Of a DNA stretch of 64,000 nt, positions 1 to 11,139 are shown in pieces. Made by a program: the position numbers and the translations under genes. The stretch is from contig CM049318.1 of the NCBI GenBank assembly GCA_026874595.1, positions 7,290,241 through 7,354,240 of the forward strand, written 5' to 3'. How positions within the stretch are numbered: the stretch's first letter is position 1; each line of letters opens with the position of its first letter. Origin of the DNA: Sipunculus nudus (Eukaryota > Annelida > Sipuncula > Golfingiida > Sipunculidae). The notes below the pieces were generated by a model, which was given only the letters and a program-made list of their open reading frames with translations, was not told the DNA's origin and did not search any database.

Positions 1-224
1 ACAGCCTATGATCTTCACCACCGAATGCATAAAAAACACGTTTGTGCGGGGCGCAGGGGATGCTAGGAGCTCGAAGAAGTAATTAAAAGCAACTGGTTGG
101 TTTATTCATTTAATATCAAGCTTAAGCTGCTTAAGTGCATAGCATACTAAATATGTTGTATGTTAAAATAAAAAAAAAACACATAAAAACAAGAAACAGA
201 GCTTTTATTAAGAAATGATATACA

Positions 225-320
225 TATAAAAATGAAACGTATCGTCAATACGTATCGGTATCGAATTAACTGTATCGCAATACGTATTGTACCGGAAGAG
301 GCGGACCGATACCCAGCCCT
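225..320. repeat. End of a dispersed repeat rich in TACGTATCG words
   Basis: The stretch is dense in overlapping ATACGTATCG/CGATACG words and ends in ACCGATACCCAGCCCT, whose reverse complement AGGGCTGGGTATCGGT resembles a hAT-type transposon terminus. No opposite end is visible, because the left edge of the window is close. Family assignment is inference. Confidence 0.35.
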
Positions 321-1127
321 AATAAATACCTCTTGCTGTTCAATTAGTTACAGATGCCACCAGCATCAGATGGATTTACAGAGACATTTGCAGTAAATAG
401 AGAGAGGAATGGAAACGTGGAGCAATGCTTTCAGAGAAATTCTCACACGTTGGTTTCATTAAGGAATGTATTCCGGGGCAAACACATACGGTGCTTATCA
501 TTAAAAGTAAAATAGATACATAAATCCTAATAATACATAACTCCTATCAGAAACCTTCAGAAACACTCTACTTTCGACTTCCGTACTATCGACAACAATG
601 CAGTATTGTCATCACATCATAATTAAAAAGAAGAAACAGACGTCTGAGCTATAATTGTTTGGATGAATTGAAAATACATATCACAGCAGTATAATAACAA
701 TAAACAACTCAGTATGAACAATTAACACCAGGAGGTCTAGCTGTGATAGATTTAATGAGCAGCCACTACACTATCAGCTCAGACATGACCACAGGTTTTT
801 GCTTAAAGACTACTCCAGTATACCTTATACACACCACTGGTATTCTTATGTACAGCCACCAGCGTACTTATAACATAAAGCTAATAATAATAAAGAAACA
901 ATAACTCAATTAATATTGTTGAGCGTAAAATCTCTCTATTACATTATCATGTGTATTTTCATAGGGCATCATAGGACATGTAATTCTTGGTAAAATAAAT
1001 AGGCATGAGTCAACGTGTGGATTTTTAGTGTATCAATTAAATTGCTGTAAATCAAATACTTCAATAGCACCCTGCTTTATACAACTACAATTATATGCCT
1101 TTCACCAGACGGAAAAAAATTCAGGAT
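321..1127. other. AT-rich intergenic DNA, 3' flank of the first methyltransferase copy
   Basis: No long open frame, tRNA-like segment or tandem repeat was seen. It lies downstream of the minus-strand pseudogene. Confidence 0.4.
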
Positions 1128-3501
1128 TTACTCTGCCTTTACGGCATGAACCATAGAGTACCCTAAAGAAGGCGGAACGTTCCATGATGAGGCGGCGGGA
1201 TTATCCCTCAGGTATTCTGTGATATCTCTCTTTATAACAAGTCCAGCTCTCTCTATAGAGCCTTTATAGAAATCTTCATCCAGTTTAAGCAATCGCCATG
1301 TTTCGACCAGGCATATCATAAGAAGGCTTACCAAGCGGTGTGACCGACAGAAGGTTTCCACCGGGTTTCAACAAACTGACCACGTTCTTCATAGCTGTTA
1401 GGTAATCATCCCTGTCGGTGCAGGCGCTGTTTAGACATCCGGATGTCACGATACAGTCAAACAGGTTAGTCTACAGTGGTTCCAGCGGATTGGTCCGGTC
1501 ACGTCACAAGGAAGTACGGCCTTCACCTTTGACCTTAGTTCTGCCTGGCGTTCTTTCCAAATGTCTCTGAAACGTTATCGTCCCATTTATTATTCAAATC
1601 AAATTCAGTAATATTACAGTCAGAAAGCTTTCTAATTAAAGCAAGTCAATTCCAGATACCGGAGCAAAAGTGCAAGTAATAATTATTTCGCATATGATCC
1701 AACATAAATTGTGAACATTTTCTCACAGAACAGCATTTGACACTTTTCGCAAAATGTTTATTTCTGGTATGCCTATGTAAGGTCAGATGTGGAAATTTTA
1801 ATTTTTCTCGAAATATTAAGCTAGAAGTTCAGTGTCAGAACAGAATTCCATTTATGTAATAATTATAACACTGTCGGCGGAGCAGGTTTCTGGCACTTGC
1901 AAGAAAAGAGGTAGTTTTAGAAATAGCATTGTCTTAAAGACAGCCTGATAAAATGCATATTTAGAAAATACACGCCAAATTATTTTTTTTCTAGTAATCT
2001 TTATTGAAATAATACACACACATGCACACATATATTTTCATGGTATATACATTATGTCTGAAAACAAGTCTTACTGGTTTCCTGTTAACTCCATTGCGTA
2101 TTTAAAGTGTTCCGTCCAGTCAAATGCTTGGGGTGACGCCTGGTGCCAGAGCTCGATCTCCTCTCTGCTACTTTCATTGAAGTCAGACAGGTATACCTCC
2201 TCGAAATAATGACATGGAATGATGACGAAGTCAATCGCTGGTCCAGACCCGACTTCCAAGAGTTTACGACAATGTATTTCACCTGAAAGCATATTCACCT
2301 TTCCTTTTATAGAAATCACTGTTTGATGGGGACATTATAAATACTATGTTCTTCATCGACGTAATGTTGAATAATTTATCAAGTAAAAAATCAGAAGGGA
2401 GACTGCAGACAAATTTCTTCGTTCTATAGACGCTGGCTCCGTAAAATTCGTTATTCATTTTTGGAATAAATTATTAAGGGACATAATTGGGAACTAAATT
2501 ATAGCTATTTCACTTCAGTTTTGCTTTATACAAATGTTTCCCAGCAAAACCATTCCCGCACACGGTCTCATTTTCTTGCATACGGCTGTTTAACACAGTG
2601 TAATGGCTCTGCTTGTTGGTAAACACGGTCTGTTTACCATAACAAGGCCACGTGACCGGAGGTCCGATTAGAAGGGGCAACATTTTTTGTGCCAAATCAG
2701 ACCGGACATCTCCTGATTGACACCGTTTATTGGCTCAGCGATGCACACTTCCTCACGCGCTGTGTTTATGTTGACACCTTTCATCGCGCCCGGTCCACTG
2801 TCTTTAACATTTGTTTACAGGAGAAAGCAAACTGTTTCAGGGCAATATTTTGGCAGGTAAATATTTATTTTTAAGGAAAGAAGCTATTTTTAGTGTTTAC
2901 TCAACATGCTTTGTTGGTGATTTGGCTCCTTTAAACATATCTGAATATAAAGTGGCAAAACAGGATGACAGAGCAAATACATTAGTAAGTGCTTTTGCAT
3001 TGATAAATATTTTGCGCATTTGCATTGCAAAATATTTCATCGCATTCGAATGTGTATTTGATTTTTTTTTTTAAATTAACATATATGAATATAACATTAT
3101 GCAGTGAAAAATCTAAAGTAACCCATGCGTGATGACAGGGATATAGGTTACACTATCCAAACAAAGTGACTGCTGACCTAAACTCGATACTTATTTGCCG
3201 GTGTAACTTTTACCATTCTTTTTGATAACCATGCGACAAATATTTAAAGATTCAACATTTCAGGGCTTGTTGAATAAAGCGTCCCCTGTTGGATGGAATA
3301 ATAACTTTAAAACATATAGCATTGTTATTTTTGAAGTCACGAACCGTTTTTGAACAGGGCCCACTGTAATGACATTTTTTGTTTCCTGTAGCGCTGGTAC
3401 AAAGTCGGTTCTTCTCCTGTCAGGTCTAGGCTACACCCACTGTTTAAGTATGCCCGGGCGTCAAATTCTGACCCGTACAGGTCTGTCAAGGTGCGATCCA
3501 T
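1128..3501 (-). pseudogene. NNMT/PNMT/TEMT-family N-methyltransferase pseudogene, three exons (copy A)
   Basis: All three exons of the intact paralogues are recognisable on the minus strand. Exon 1 (3501-3345) starts MDRTLTDLYGSEFDARAYL. Exon 2 (2282-2075) carries the SAM-binding loop LLEVGSGPAIDF and the acidic YLSDFNE motif. Exon 3 (1566-1128) carries FDCIVTSGCLNSA, SLLKPGGN and the C-terminus. Exons 2 and 3 are 208 and 439 nt, exactly as in the intact copies. The exon 2 splice sites (TTTCAG and GTAAG) look usable, but the exon 1 donor is a weak GTTCGT. Exon 3 is broken by one frameshift near 1490, a TAG at 1471-1473 and a second compensating frameshift near 1300. Exon 1 has two extra codons. 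The family methylates small amines or pyridines with S-adenosylmethionine in the cytosol; this copy is probably dead. Sequence errors could explain the frameshifts but less easily the stop. It diverges more from copies B and D than they do from each other. Confidence 0.8.
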
Positions 3502-3814
3502 GTTTCTTGAAAGGGTAATTCAGGCTTGGACGTTAAATGTTCCAATTGCTAAAATTAAACTTACGTCGTGTGAAGAAAATAGCACAGTACAAAAGGTTGT
3601 CTGTCTAATTATTAAACAAACCTATGTATGTTATTTTAGATACGCAACAACGCCTTAACATAGTACTCACATGTACAAGAATCAGTGCAACCTTTATCCA
3701 TTATTCTGTTTAATTAGTTATTACAGTTATTTATCATGATACCTGACCTCTTCCTATAATCACGAGTCATACCACTTCAGATTAAAAGTTCCCAAGGTTT
3801 AACCTTTTTTTCTA

Positions 3815-3915
3815 GGTAAATGACTCGGGCAGAGTAGATAAGTAGGTCTATCAGGTCGTTGATCTGAGAAATCGAGATATAAAACAAGACAGCGTTTTAT
3901 AAATACAGCAGTAGG
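3815..3915. repeat. Flanking block shared with 23286-23370
   Basis: The sequence from GACTCGGGCAGAGTAGATAA through AAGACAGCGTTTTATAAAT matches 23286-23370 (ACTCGGGTAGTGTAGATAAG ... AGGCAGAGCGTTTTAAAT) in the same orientation. It is one of several blocks repeated around the methyltransferase copies. Confidence 0.6.
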
Positions 3916-4199
3916 TGGCGCCACTGTAAATTTAAAAATAGATTAGTTCATCATGTTGAGCTTGTGTGTCACCGGTTTGGCTCTTCGATGACAATACCAA
4001 GTCGGGTTTCATGAAATCAACTACGTGAAAGTATTCTGTACCATGGCCGGCTGCAACGCTGGCTGTACTTAGAGGGGAGATATTTATCTATGTTCGATCT
4101 ACACCTATGATCCGTTAACCTTATTTAGCACCCTGATTCCATGACACCACTTGTCACGCAAGTGCAGCATAAAAAATACTTCAGTCATTTACATTTTTA

Positions 4200-5240
4200 C
4201 CCATAGACGACAGCACTAGTACCTGTCATGCTGATGACCGAACATAATGCCCAAGTCTCCGCACAGAACCACTCACGCAGAATTAAATACATAACCCAAA
4301 CGTCTCTGTACATTGCCTGTCCCGGAGATTTTGATACATAACGCAAAAATGTCTGTACAGTGCCTGTCCCGCAGATTTTGATAAATAAGAAAGGCGTCTA
4401 TTTACAGAACCGTTCACTCAGATGAGCAAAAATAACGGTTACGTCTGTGGATAGAACCAGTCATGCAGATGGTTGAACATATATGCCCTCGTCTATGAAC
4501 AGGACCAGTCACTCAGATTTTGAAACATAATGCCCACGTCTATGTACAGAACAAGTCACCCAGGATGAAATACATAATGGACAGGTCTACTTACAGAACA
4601 AGTCACCCAGGTTTAAATACATAATGGACAGGTCTATTTACAGAACAAGTCACCCAGGTTTAAATAGATAATGGACACGTCGTTTTACAGAACAAATCAC
4701 GCAGGTTTAAATACATCATGAACATGTATATTTGCAGAACAAGTCACGCAGGTTTAATTACATCATGGACACGTCTATTTACAGAACCAGTCACTCAGAT
4801 ATTGATACATAATGCCATCGTCTATCTACAGAACAAGTCACCCAAATTTAAATACATAATGGGCACGTCTATTTACAGAACAAGTCACCCAGGTTTAAAT
4901 ACATAATGGACACGTCGATTTACAGGATGGGTAACCCAGGTTTAAATACATAATGAACACGTCGATTTACAGAACAGTCACCCAGGTTTAAATAAATAAT
5001 GGACACGTATATTTACAGAATCGATAACTCAGATTTTGACACATAACGGCCACGTCTTTTTACAGAACCAGTCACTCAGATATTGATACATAATGACATC
5101 GTCTATCTACAGAACAAGTCACTCGATCAGATATTGATACATAATAGACATGTCTAACTACAGAACCAGTCAATCAGAGATTGATACATAATGCCATCTT
5201 TTATGTACAGAACCATGCAGTCACTAAGATTTTGATGCAT
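4200..5240. repeat. 47-bp minisatellite array 1 (degenerate)
   Basis: About 22 units of roughly 47 bp follow the pattern ACGTCTATTTACAGAACAAG / TCACCCAGGTTTAAATACAT / AATGG. Edges are degenerate (TCACTCAGATTTTGATACAT). A sub-block at about 4570-5030 is more uniform and uses the GGTTTAAATAC variant. It lies between the head-to-head copies A and B, and is the same family as the arrays at 20982-22508 and 25095-25320. Short open frames across it are by-products of the repeat. Confidence 0.85.
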
Positions 5241-5454
5241 AACATACAATATTACAGTACCAATGTACTTAGAACATTATTGTGTAATATAACGTAATAC
5301 TTTGGTGGCAGTACACAAAAAAACTTTAAACTCAAAGTTTTTAATAGGCCTTGCATCTACGAATAAGTTTGCAATTAGAGAATTCTTGACTAAGGTTTAG
5401 CACAGATAGGTGGTGTTTATAATAGTTTTGTTAAAGTGACAGTTGACACAAATA

Positions 5455-6130
5455 ATGCAGTAATCATTAGGGGTGATGGGAGTATATTTATGAATAATTA
5501 ATTATTATTGTAAATTCTGTACCTCTTTCTATTTGTTGTATGGATATATGACATGTATATTTCCTTGGCTGGATCATTGATTAGTGGTATATCAGGCTTG
5601 CCGATGACGAAAAAACTTGTAAAACTTGCATAACCGGGAAACCGGTTAAACGGTCCAAATGACCGAAATCTCTAGTAAAAGGGGTTTGGGTCTCGAAGTA
5701 AGGTCGTTCACAAGGATCGAGTTCGGCTCTCGAATGGCATGGCTGGGTCTCCGCTGCTGGGATCGGTGGAGGGAATGCGGGTTGCTTCTGGCTTTGTGGC
5801 TGTGAATGCTGTAGCTTTCTAACAAGGACAACGGCCCAGGAGAGACGATGGCGCCCTCTACGGCTCCCTGCTTGGCTTGGCGTGGCTCTGCGGCTGTTGG
5901 CTCAGAGAACATGCTTAAGGAGCGCACAGGGCTGAGGTCTTGACCGCAGCAACCTGTGGCTGCTCGATGAGCGTATACTTCTTTTGGCTTGGCTTGGTAT
6001 ATCAGGCCGACATGAACATTTCCTAAAACCGTCTTAAGACTTCGAGGCGGCTTTCACTTTAAGCCTGTCATTAATCCCTGCCAATTTAGATGTTTAAAAT
6101 TTACAACAGAAAGCTTCACTTAAAAAATCA
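5455..6130 (+). repeat. Duplicated block next to satellite array 1, split by an insertion
   Basis: Landmarks are TTATGAATAATTAATTATTA, TTTGTTGTATGGATATATGA, ATATCAGGC, GAGGCGGCTTTCACTTTAAG and a terminal CAACAGAAAGCTT. The same landmarks occur in order at 19080-19330 and 22515-22730. The copy here is interrupted by about 410 bp (5598-6007). Confidence 0.75.
5598..6007. mobile_element. About 410-bp insertion with 13-bp target-site duplication, unknown class
   Basis: The insertion is flanked by the direct repeat TGGTATATCAGGC (5585-5597 and 5995-6007). The paralogous blocks near 22617 and 19215 have a single, uninterrupted version of this site, so they act as empty sites. The interior is GC-richer than its surroundings and contains GCTTGGCTTGG motifs at one end. 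No terminal inverted repeats and no clear tRNA boxes were seen. A 13-bp duplication fits a LINE-mobilised SINE, but that is inference. The 93-residue open frame across it (minus strand) resembles nothing I recognise. Confidence 0.65.
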
Positions 6131-6675
6131 GTTTCGGTCATGTTAAGCTAAAGATCGAAAGTTATAGATATTTGAAAACTATATCGTGATACGCAATTTA
6201 CGAATCACCGTTTTGCCTTACAGCGATATATAAATGATTTCGCGAAACCCCCAACAAAAACGATGCATCAACCTGCACTGCATGAAATAAAGGACCTACG
6301 GTAGCTTCTGACATATGTGATACCGATACTCCGAATGAACACTATGAGACAATAAAAGTAACATTGATATTAAAGTTCAAACAAACAGCGTATTATACAC
6401 CTAAAAACAATATAAGGGTTAAACTTTACCAAAATAATATGACAACGAAAAGATAAAAATTATGATGATTGTGACTAAATTAATAATTATTAAATATGCT
6501 ATACACATAGCATTCGGTATTCTTCGTTCACGACACCAATATTTCTTATTAACAAAAACGAATATATCCATCCTGTTTTATCGGTAATAAATAATCCAAC
6601 TACAAATATATGTTTATAATTGTGACACACCTTTACAAAGTTTGTCTGTGCAGTAGACAATACAATATATTTATG

Positions 6676-6680
<5 letters not shown>
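6131..6680. other. AT-rich DNA without a recognisable feature
   Basis: It lies between the duplicated block and the microsatellite that received the retrotransposon. No coding signal was seen. Confidence 0.4.

Positions 6681-6740
<60 letters not shown>
6681..6740. repeat. (AT)n microsatellite, left flank of the retrotransposon
   Basis: Uninterrupted AT dinucleotides run up to a few bases before the 5' LTR. The other half of the tract is at 12874-12922, so the element split one microsatellite. Confidence 0.9.
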
Positions 6741-6745
<5 letters not shown>

Positions 6746-6969
6746 TTGTTACAGATGTCTCTTATATTGTATGCAGCAGTCTAACATGTGTGTGTGCAGC
6801 GCTAGCATTGTCCGTTGCAATGGGCGACACGGGAGCCGGGCCGGCCACCGTGTGAACCCTGACATGTAGAAACACAGCGGCCTTTGTTCTAGTTTGTTTT
6901 TGGGCGTGTGTATTATGGGTTCTTTAGACTGTTCGGTAAATGGAAAGTTCTCGGCTTGAAGTGAAAAGA

Positions 6970-6979
6970 TATAAAAAGG
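6970..6979 (+). promoter_or_regulatory. TATA-like box in the 5' LTR
   Basis: TATAAAAAGG lies about 220 bp into the LTR in otherwise mixed sequence. This is where a U3 core promoter is expected. The shortened 3' LTR lacks this region. Confidence 0.5.
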
Positions 6980-7381
6980 GGCTGTGTTTAGAGCCGAGAG
7001 AGAGGAGAGAAATATTCAAGTAGACACAGAAGAGTGTGTGTTAGATTGTGGAGCTTATCCGATAATTGCGGCAGTTATAGATCTTCTTAGAATGTGTAAT
7101 TTTATAGTCTTCAGTTTGCCTTTGGGATTACTACCCGAACTTCATTTTTGGATTAAGACAAACTGATTTTGTGATTGAACTGGACTGTTATTCTCTGAGA
7201 AGATTTATGTGAACTGTTTATTTGGATTTTATGCTTTAAAGGACTTTTTGCCGCTGTGACAGTGGTGGTATCCAGGTAGTGTTCACTTTATTTATATACA
7301 TGTATTGATTTACTGTTGTACCGTTGTTATACTGTGTAATTGTATTGATTTAGTGTATTTTACTGTTAGGATTGTTTTAAG

Positions 7382-7387
7382 AATAAA
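7382..7387 (+). terminator. AATAAA polyadenylation signal in the 5' LTR
   Basis: The hexamer AATAAA sits in AAGAATAAATTATAATTATT. The same context occurs in the 3' LTR at 12751-12756, where it would end the genomic transcript. Confidence 0.5.
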
Positions 7388-7547
7388 TTATAATTATTTG
7401 TTAACAAAAACACTGACTTCTTTATTCATTTCCCTAGACATTTCCCGCTTCCTAGTGTTACAGAATCTAATTTTTTTATCTCCATGACAGAATTTATGCT
7501 CGTCACGACTACGTGATATGTTGATATTACGTTCCGTAACATGAAAC

Positions 7548-7565
7548 TGGGGGCTCGTCCAGGAT
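7548..7565 (+). other. Primer-binding site, tRNA-Pro type
   Basis: TGGGGGCTCGTCCAGGAT lies six bases after the LTR. By my knowledge of tRNA-Pro it matches 17 of 18 bases of the complement of that tRNA's 3' end. It is consistent with first-strand priming by tRNA-Pro. Confidence 0.75.
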
Positions 7566-7670
7566 GCTTAATAGTTTTAAAAATGTATTAGGCCTTGACC
7601 TAGACATATTGTTTACAATACATTTTTTTTCAAGATTACATATTGTTTGTTGTTGTTTTAACATCTTAAC

Positions 7671-8780
7671 ATGGCAGATTTCAAACCTGATACATTTGTT
7701 GAAGATCCCGACCCTGATCAACTTGTACAGTTGACAAAGGAACAGTTTTCGTTTGGGACAACACTTAGGGATAAGTGTAAAAAAAGCCTTTAGAAAGCCT
7801 GACATCATTGCTTAAATCATGCATGATCTAGTAAGCAAAGGTTTAATTGCAGAGAATGAAGTGGAAACATCAAAAGATGATAGCCTCGCTTTACAGTTGG
7901 AATTAAAATGTTAGAAATGCAAGAAAGGTTAGAAAAAGAAAGACTAGAAAAAGAAAAAGAAATTGAGGTAAAACGACTGGAGTTAGAAAGACTTAAACTA
8001 GAACATGGTCTAAGTGCTGCCCCAACTCACAGTTTTGATGTTGCGAAACACATTAGACTTGTCCCACCTTTTCAAGAAAAAGAGGTTGATAAATATTTCT
8101 TACACTTTGAGAAGGTAGCTGATAATTTAAAACGGCCTGAGGGAAATTGGACTATGCTTTTACAAAGTGTATTGACTGGCAAGGCCAGAGAAATTTATAC
8201 AGAGCTTTCAGTAGAAGACGCGGCTAACTATGACCAGGTTAAATGGTTAATCCTAAAAGGTTATGAGTTAGTTCCGGAGGCTTACCGCCAGAAATTCAGA
8301 AATTGGGAAAAGCGCCAAAATTAGACCTACGTTGAATTTGCTAGGACAAAAGAGTAGTTGTTTCATCGCTGGTGAAGTTCTAAAAATGTAATGAAAGTTT
8401 ATGACAATTTGCGCCAGTTGATTTTGCTTGAAGAATTTAGGCGCTGCTTTAACGCAGATGTTAAAACTTTACTGGATGAGAAAAGTCCCTAAACACTTGA
8501 CAATGCTGCTAAATTAGCTGATGATTATACATTAACCCACAAAATGTCCTGTACTAGCAAATCAAACCAGTCATTCACAAACAAGAATGTAAATCAGTAT
8601 GGTCAAAAGAAGTTTAAAGCCCAGTCACCCACTGCTAGTAGTCCAGTTAGTTCAGCAAAGCCCATTGCTACACCTCAGTCCACGTCCACTGTGTCTGAAT
8701 CCAACCAAGGCCAGTCATTTTCAAAGAAAATCTGTAATTACTGCAAAAAGGAAAGTCATCTAATATCTGACCGCTAGAAA
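7671..8780 (+). pseudogene. Retrotransposon gag remnant
   Basis: Translation from ATG 7671 (MADFKPDTFVEDPDPDQL) hits TAG near 7790. The main surviving frame (7908-8324) has a charged coiled-coil stretch of ERLEKERLEKE type, then a capsid-like region with HIRLVPPFQEKEVDKYFLHF and GYELVPEAYRQKFR. This is the SCAN-like gag fold seen in many animal Gypsy elements. A later frame (8544-8777) is Ser/Thr/Gln-rich and ends in a zinc-knuckle relic, CNYCKKESHLISDR, followed by a stop. The last ligand Cys is replaced by Arg. At least three stops or frameshifts are visible, so no full Gag can be made. Confidence 0.75.
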
Positions 8781-9620
8781 CTTGCAAATAAACCAAAGGA
8801 TAAACCTTCTGGTTTTGTTCCAAATTCTATGTATAGCATAGTATAAGAGCCAGGCTCTTTTCATGTAAATAAGGGGTACAACTCCTTTATTGACTCTAAT
8901 AAAGAGTTTGATGCTACGGAGGCCAACGTGCTTTCTGAATCTAAAGAAGAATCCGTAGCTTGCGGGGTAAAAACCTTAGTTGATTTCTGCGAGGAATTTG
9001 ACATGGCTAGGTCCTTCAAGACTCCTGCGAGGGGTATCCACTTAATAAGGCTAAGTCCTTTTATGACTCTTCTCAAACAGAAGATTATTTCTGCAGAGGA
9101 AAATTCCTCTATTGATTCCCATGAGGAGTTTGATTGTAATAAGGATGTAGATTCCTTTAATGACTCTGAAACAGAGTTTATGACTGACACTATCAGTGTC
9201 AGTTTTTTGTTTGATGAAACTGAGGTAATAGATTCCTCTCCTGACTCCGAAATACTTGATGGTTTTGTATCACTTTCAAGTGATTTTTTTTTCAGATTCT
9301 ACCCCTATTAGAACTTTGAAGGACACTGGTTCAGGCCAAACCCTCATGTTACCAAAAACCTTGCCATTTTCTAATAGGTATTTTACTGGTGCACATGCAC
9401 TCTTTAATGGTGTGTTTTCAGACAAGCACACTTCAGTTCCGCTTCACAGTATACATTTAAAATAAGATTTGATTTCTGGGAACATAACTGTGGGCATGAG
9501 AACTACTTCACCCTTTAAGGTAATGCAGTTGCTGCAAGGCAATGATGTTGCAGGTGACAAAGAATAGCCTATACCAATAGTAACAGAAAAGCCGTCACTT
9601 AATCAGGACACTGATCCTGA
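8781..9620 (+). pseudogene. Gag-pol linker and retropepsin-like protease remnant
   Basis: 8928-9290 encodes an acidic, Ser/Asp/Glu-rich linker with no known fold. The next frame (about 9308-9465) contains LKDTGSGQTLMLPKTLPF. The Asp-Thr-Gly triad is the catalytic signature of aspartic proteases of LTR elements and is followed by the usual hydrophobic stretch. Stops separate it from gag and from integrase. Confidence 0.6.
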
Positions 9621-9638
9621 AAATCGAAAATTCCTGGT

Positions 9639-10990
9639 TTGTATCCTTCATGTGCTGTAACAAGATCTAAGGCCAAGAAAAACACACAGGAGTATAATGT
9701 TCCAGATTATAACACTCTGGGAGTCACTAGAGACTCGTCTAACGACTCGCCTGTACAGGATGCAGCATTTTCAAGGTCAAAACTTATCGCGGAACAGCAT
9801 AAGCACCTGATGTATGCGCTGATGATGAATGGGCCATCAAACATTAAATAGTTATGCGCACAAGCTATCGCAATGAAATTCTAAGCATGGCATATGAGGC
9901 TCCTTTGCCTGGCCATTTAGGTATAAATAAAACTTATCAGAAAGTTAGTACACACTTCTATTGGTCTTACCTCAGGACGGATGTTGTACAATATTATAAA
10001 TCATGCCATCAGAATCCTCCTAAGGCCCCACTTAGGCCTATTCCTGCTTTCGAGGAACTTTTTAGTAGGATCATTGTCGACTGTGTTGGACCACTGCCCA
10101 AAAACAATTTGGACATAAATACTTGCTGACAATTATGTGTGCATCTACCAGGCTCCCTGAGCCAATATCATTGCGCAAAATTAATGCCAAAAGTATTGTC
10201 AAGGCTCTTAATAAGTTTTTTTTACAACTTTTGGATTACCAAAATCCGTCCAGTCTGACCAAGGGTCTAATTTAATGTCTGGCTTATTCCAGCAAGTTAT
10301 GCTTAAGCTAGGAATAAAACATTACAGCTCTTCGCCATTCCATCCTTAAAATTAGTGTGCCCTCGAGCGTTTTCACCAGACATTAAAAAAACATGATTAG
10401 GACTTATTGTTATGACACACAGAAAGATTGGGATGAAGGAATCAACCTTTTGCTGTTTGCTGTCAGAGAATCCTTTCAAGAGTCCTTGGGTTTCAGTCCC
10501 TTTGAACTAGTTTTTGTACACTCAATTCGCGGTCCATAAAAACAGCTTTAAGAAAAACTCTTGTGTGAAAATCCTGATTCTCTTAGTTTGTTGCAGTATG
10601 TCTCAGACTTTAGCACTAAACTACACAATGCTTGTGAGATTGCAAAGTCTAATCTGAAATCTGCACAAAGTAAAATGAAAACAAAGTATGATAAGCACAG
10701 TGTAAGTAGGACATTTGAGCCTGGTAATAAAGTCCTTGCCTTACTTCCTACCCCTGACAGACCTCTGCATGCTGGGTATTTTGGTCCTTACATTGTTGAC
10801 AAGAAAGTCAGTGATTTGAATTACATACTGTTGAAACCAGATAGACGTAAGAAGAATGTTAACGTGTTGAAACCATATTATGACAGAAATAGCACATCAG
10901 ATGTTGTACATAATGTTACTGCTCTTAATTGTGTAAAAACAGGGCCTGACCCAGCTAAAGTAGATACTGATTGTAAGTGTGATGTAGACA
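9639..10990 (+). pseudogene. Retrotransposon integrase remnant (H2C2, catalytic core, GPY/F)
   Basis: The frame at 9854-10129 carries the zinc-binding region: PGHLGINKTYQKVSTHFYWS, then YYKSCHQ, where the second Cys of the usual CxxC is missing. The first catalytic Asp is in SRIIVDCVGPLP. The region 10130-10560 is frameshifted, but QSDQGSN (second Asp) and ALERFHQTLK (Glu) can be read, so the D,D,E residues persist. 10561-11046 holds the C-terminal part with GYFGPYIVDKKVSDLNYIL, a GPY/F module typical of Ty3/Gypsy integrases. The short N-terminal frame (9639-9851) is a linker. This integrase lies upstream of RT, unlike most Gypsy elements. Confidence 0.8.
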
Positions 10991-11139
10991 TTCAGTGTGG
11001 AACAGTACCACTAAAAAACTCAGACGTGCTTAACAACCTGGTTTAAAAAAACTGTCACACCTCCCCGCACAACAACAACAAGACCTCAAGAACCTGCTGT
11101 TGAGTTATGAACATTTGTTTAGTGACATTCCAAGCGAAC

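Larger units (their letters stand above)
6747..7541 (+). repeat. 5' LTR (795 bp)
   Basis: Starts TGTTACAGATGTCTC and ends TTCCGTAACA, with TGTTAC/GTAACA as terminal inverted repeat. It shares its first about 45 bp and most of the region after 7215 with the 3' LTR, but contains about 420 bp absent there and a roughly 40-bp segment near 7430-7470 (CCCTAGACATTTCCC...) also absent there. It holds a TATA-like box (6970-6979) and an AATAAA (7382-7387), which suggests U3 before about 7000 and R/U5 after it. Confidence 0.88.

Noticed and set aside
2640-2860. GC-richer patch in intron 1 of pseudogene A that could be a promoter or small exon
   Set aside because: TTGTTTACAG and GGCAG|GTAAAT could bound a 35-nt exon, but no neighbour exon, coding motif or paralogous conservation supports it.
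5646-5927. 93-residue minus-strand open frame
   Set aside because: It lies wholly in the 410-bp insertion flanked by target duplications, with no recognisable domain.
6610-6855. Open frame rich in Tyr-Ile
   Set aside because: It is a translation of the (AT)n tract. The same applies to frames over the other AT, GA and CA runs.
7527-7808. Minus-strand open frame over the 5' LTR end and gag start
   Set aside because: Antisense to the retrotransposon; a shadow frame.
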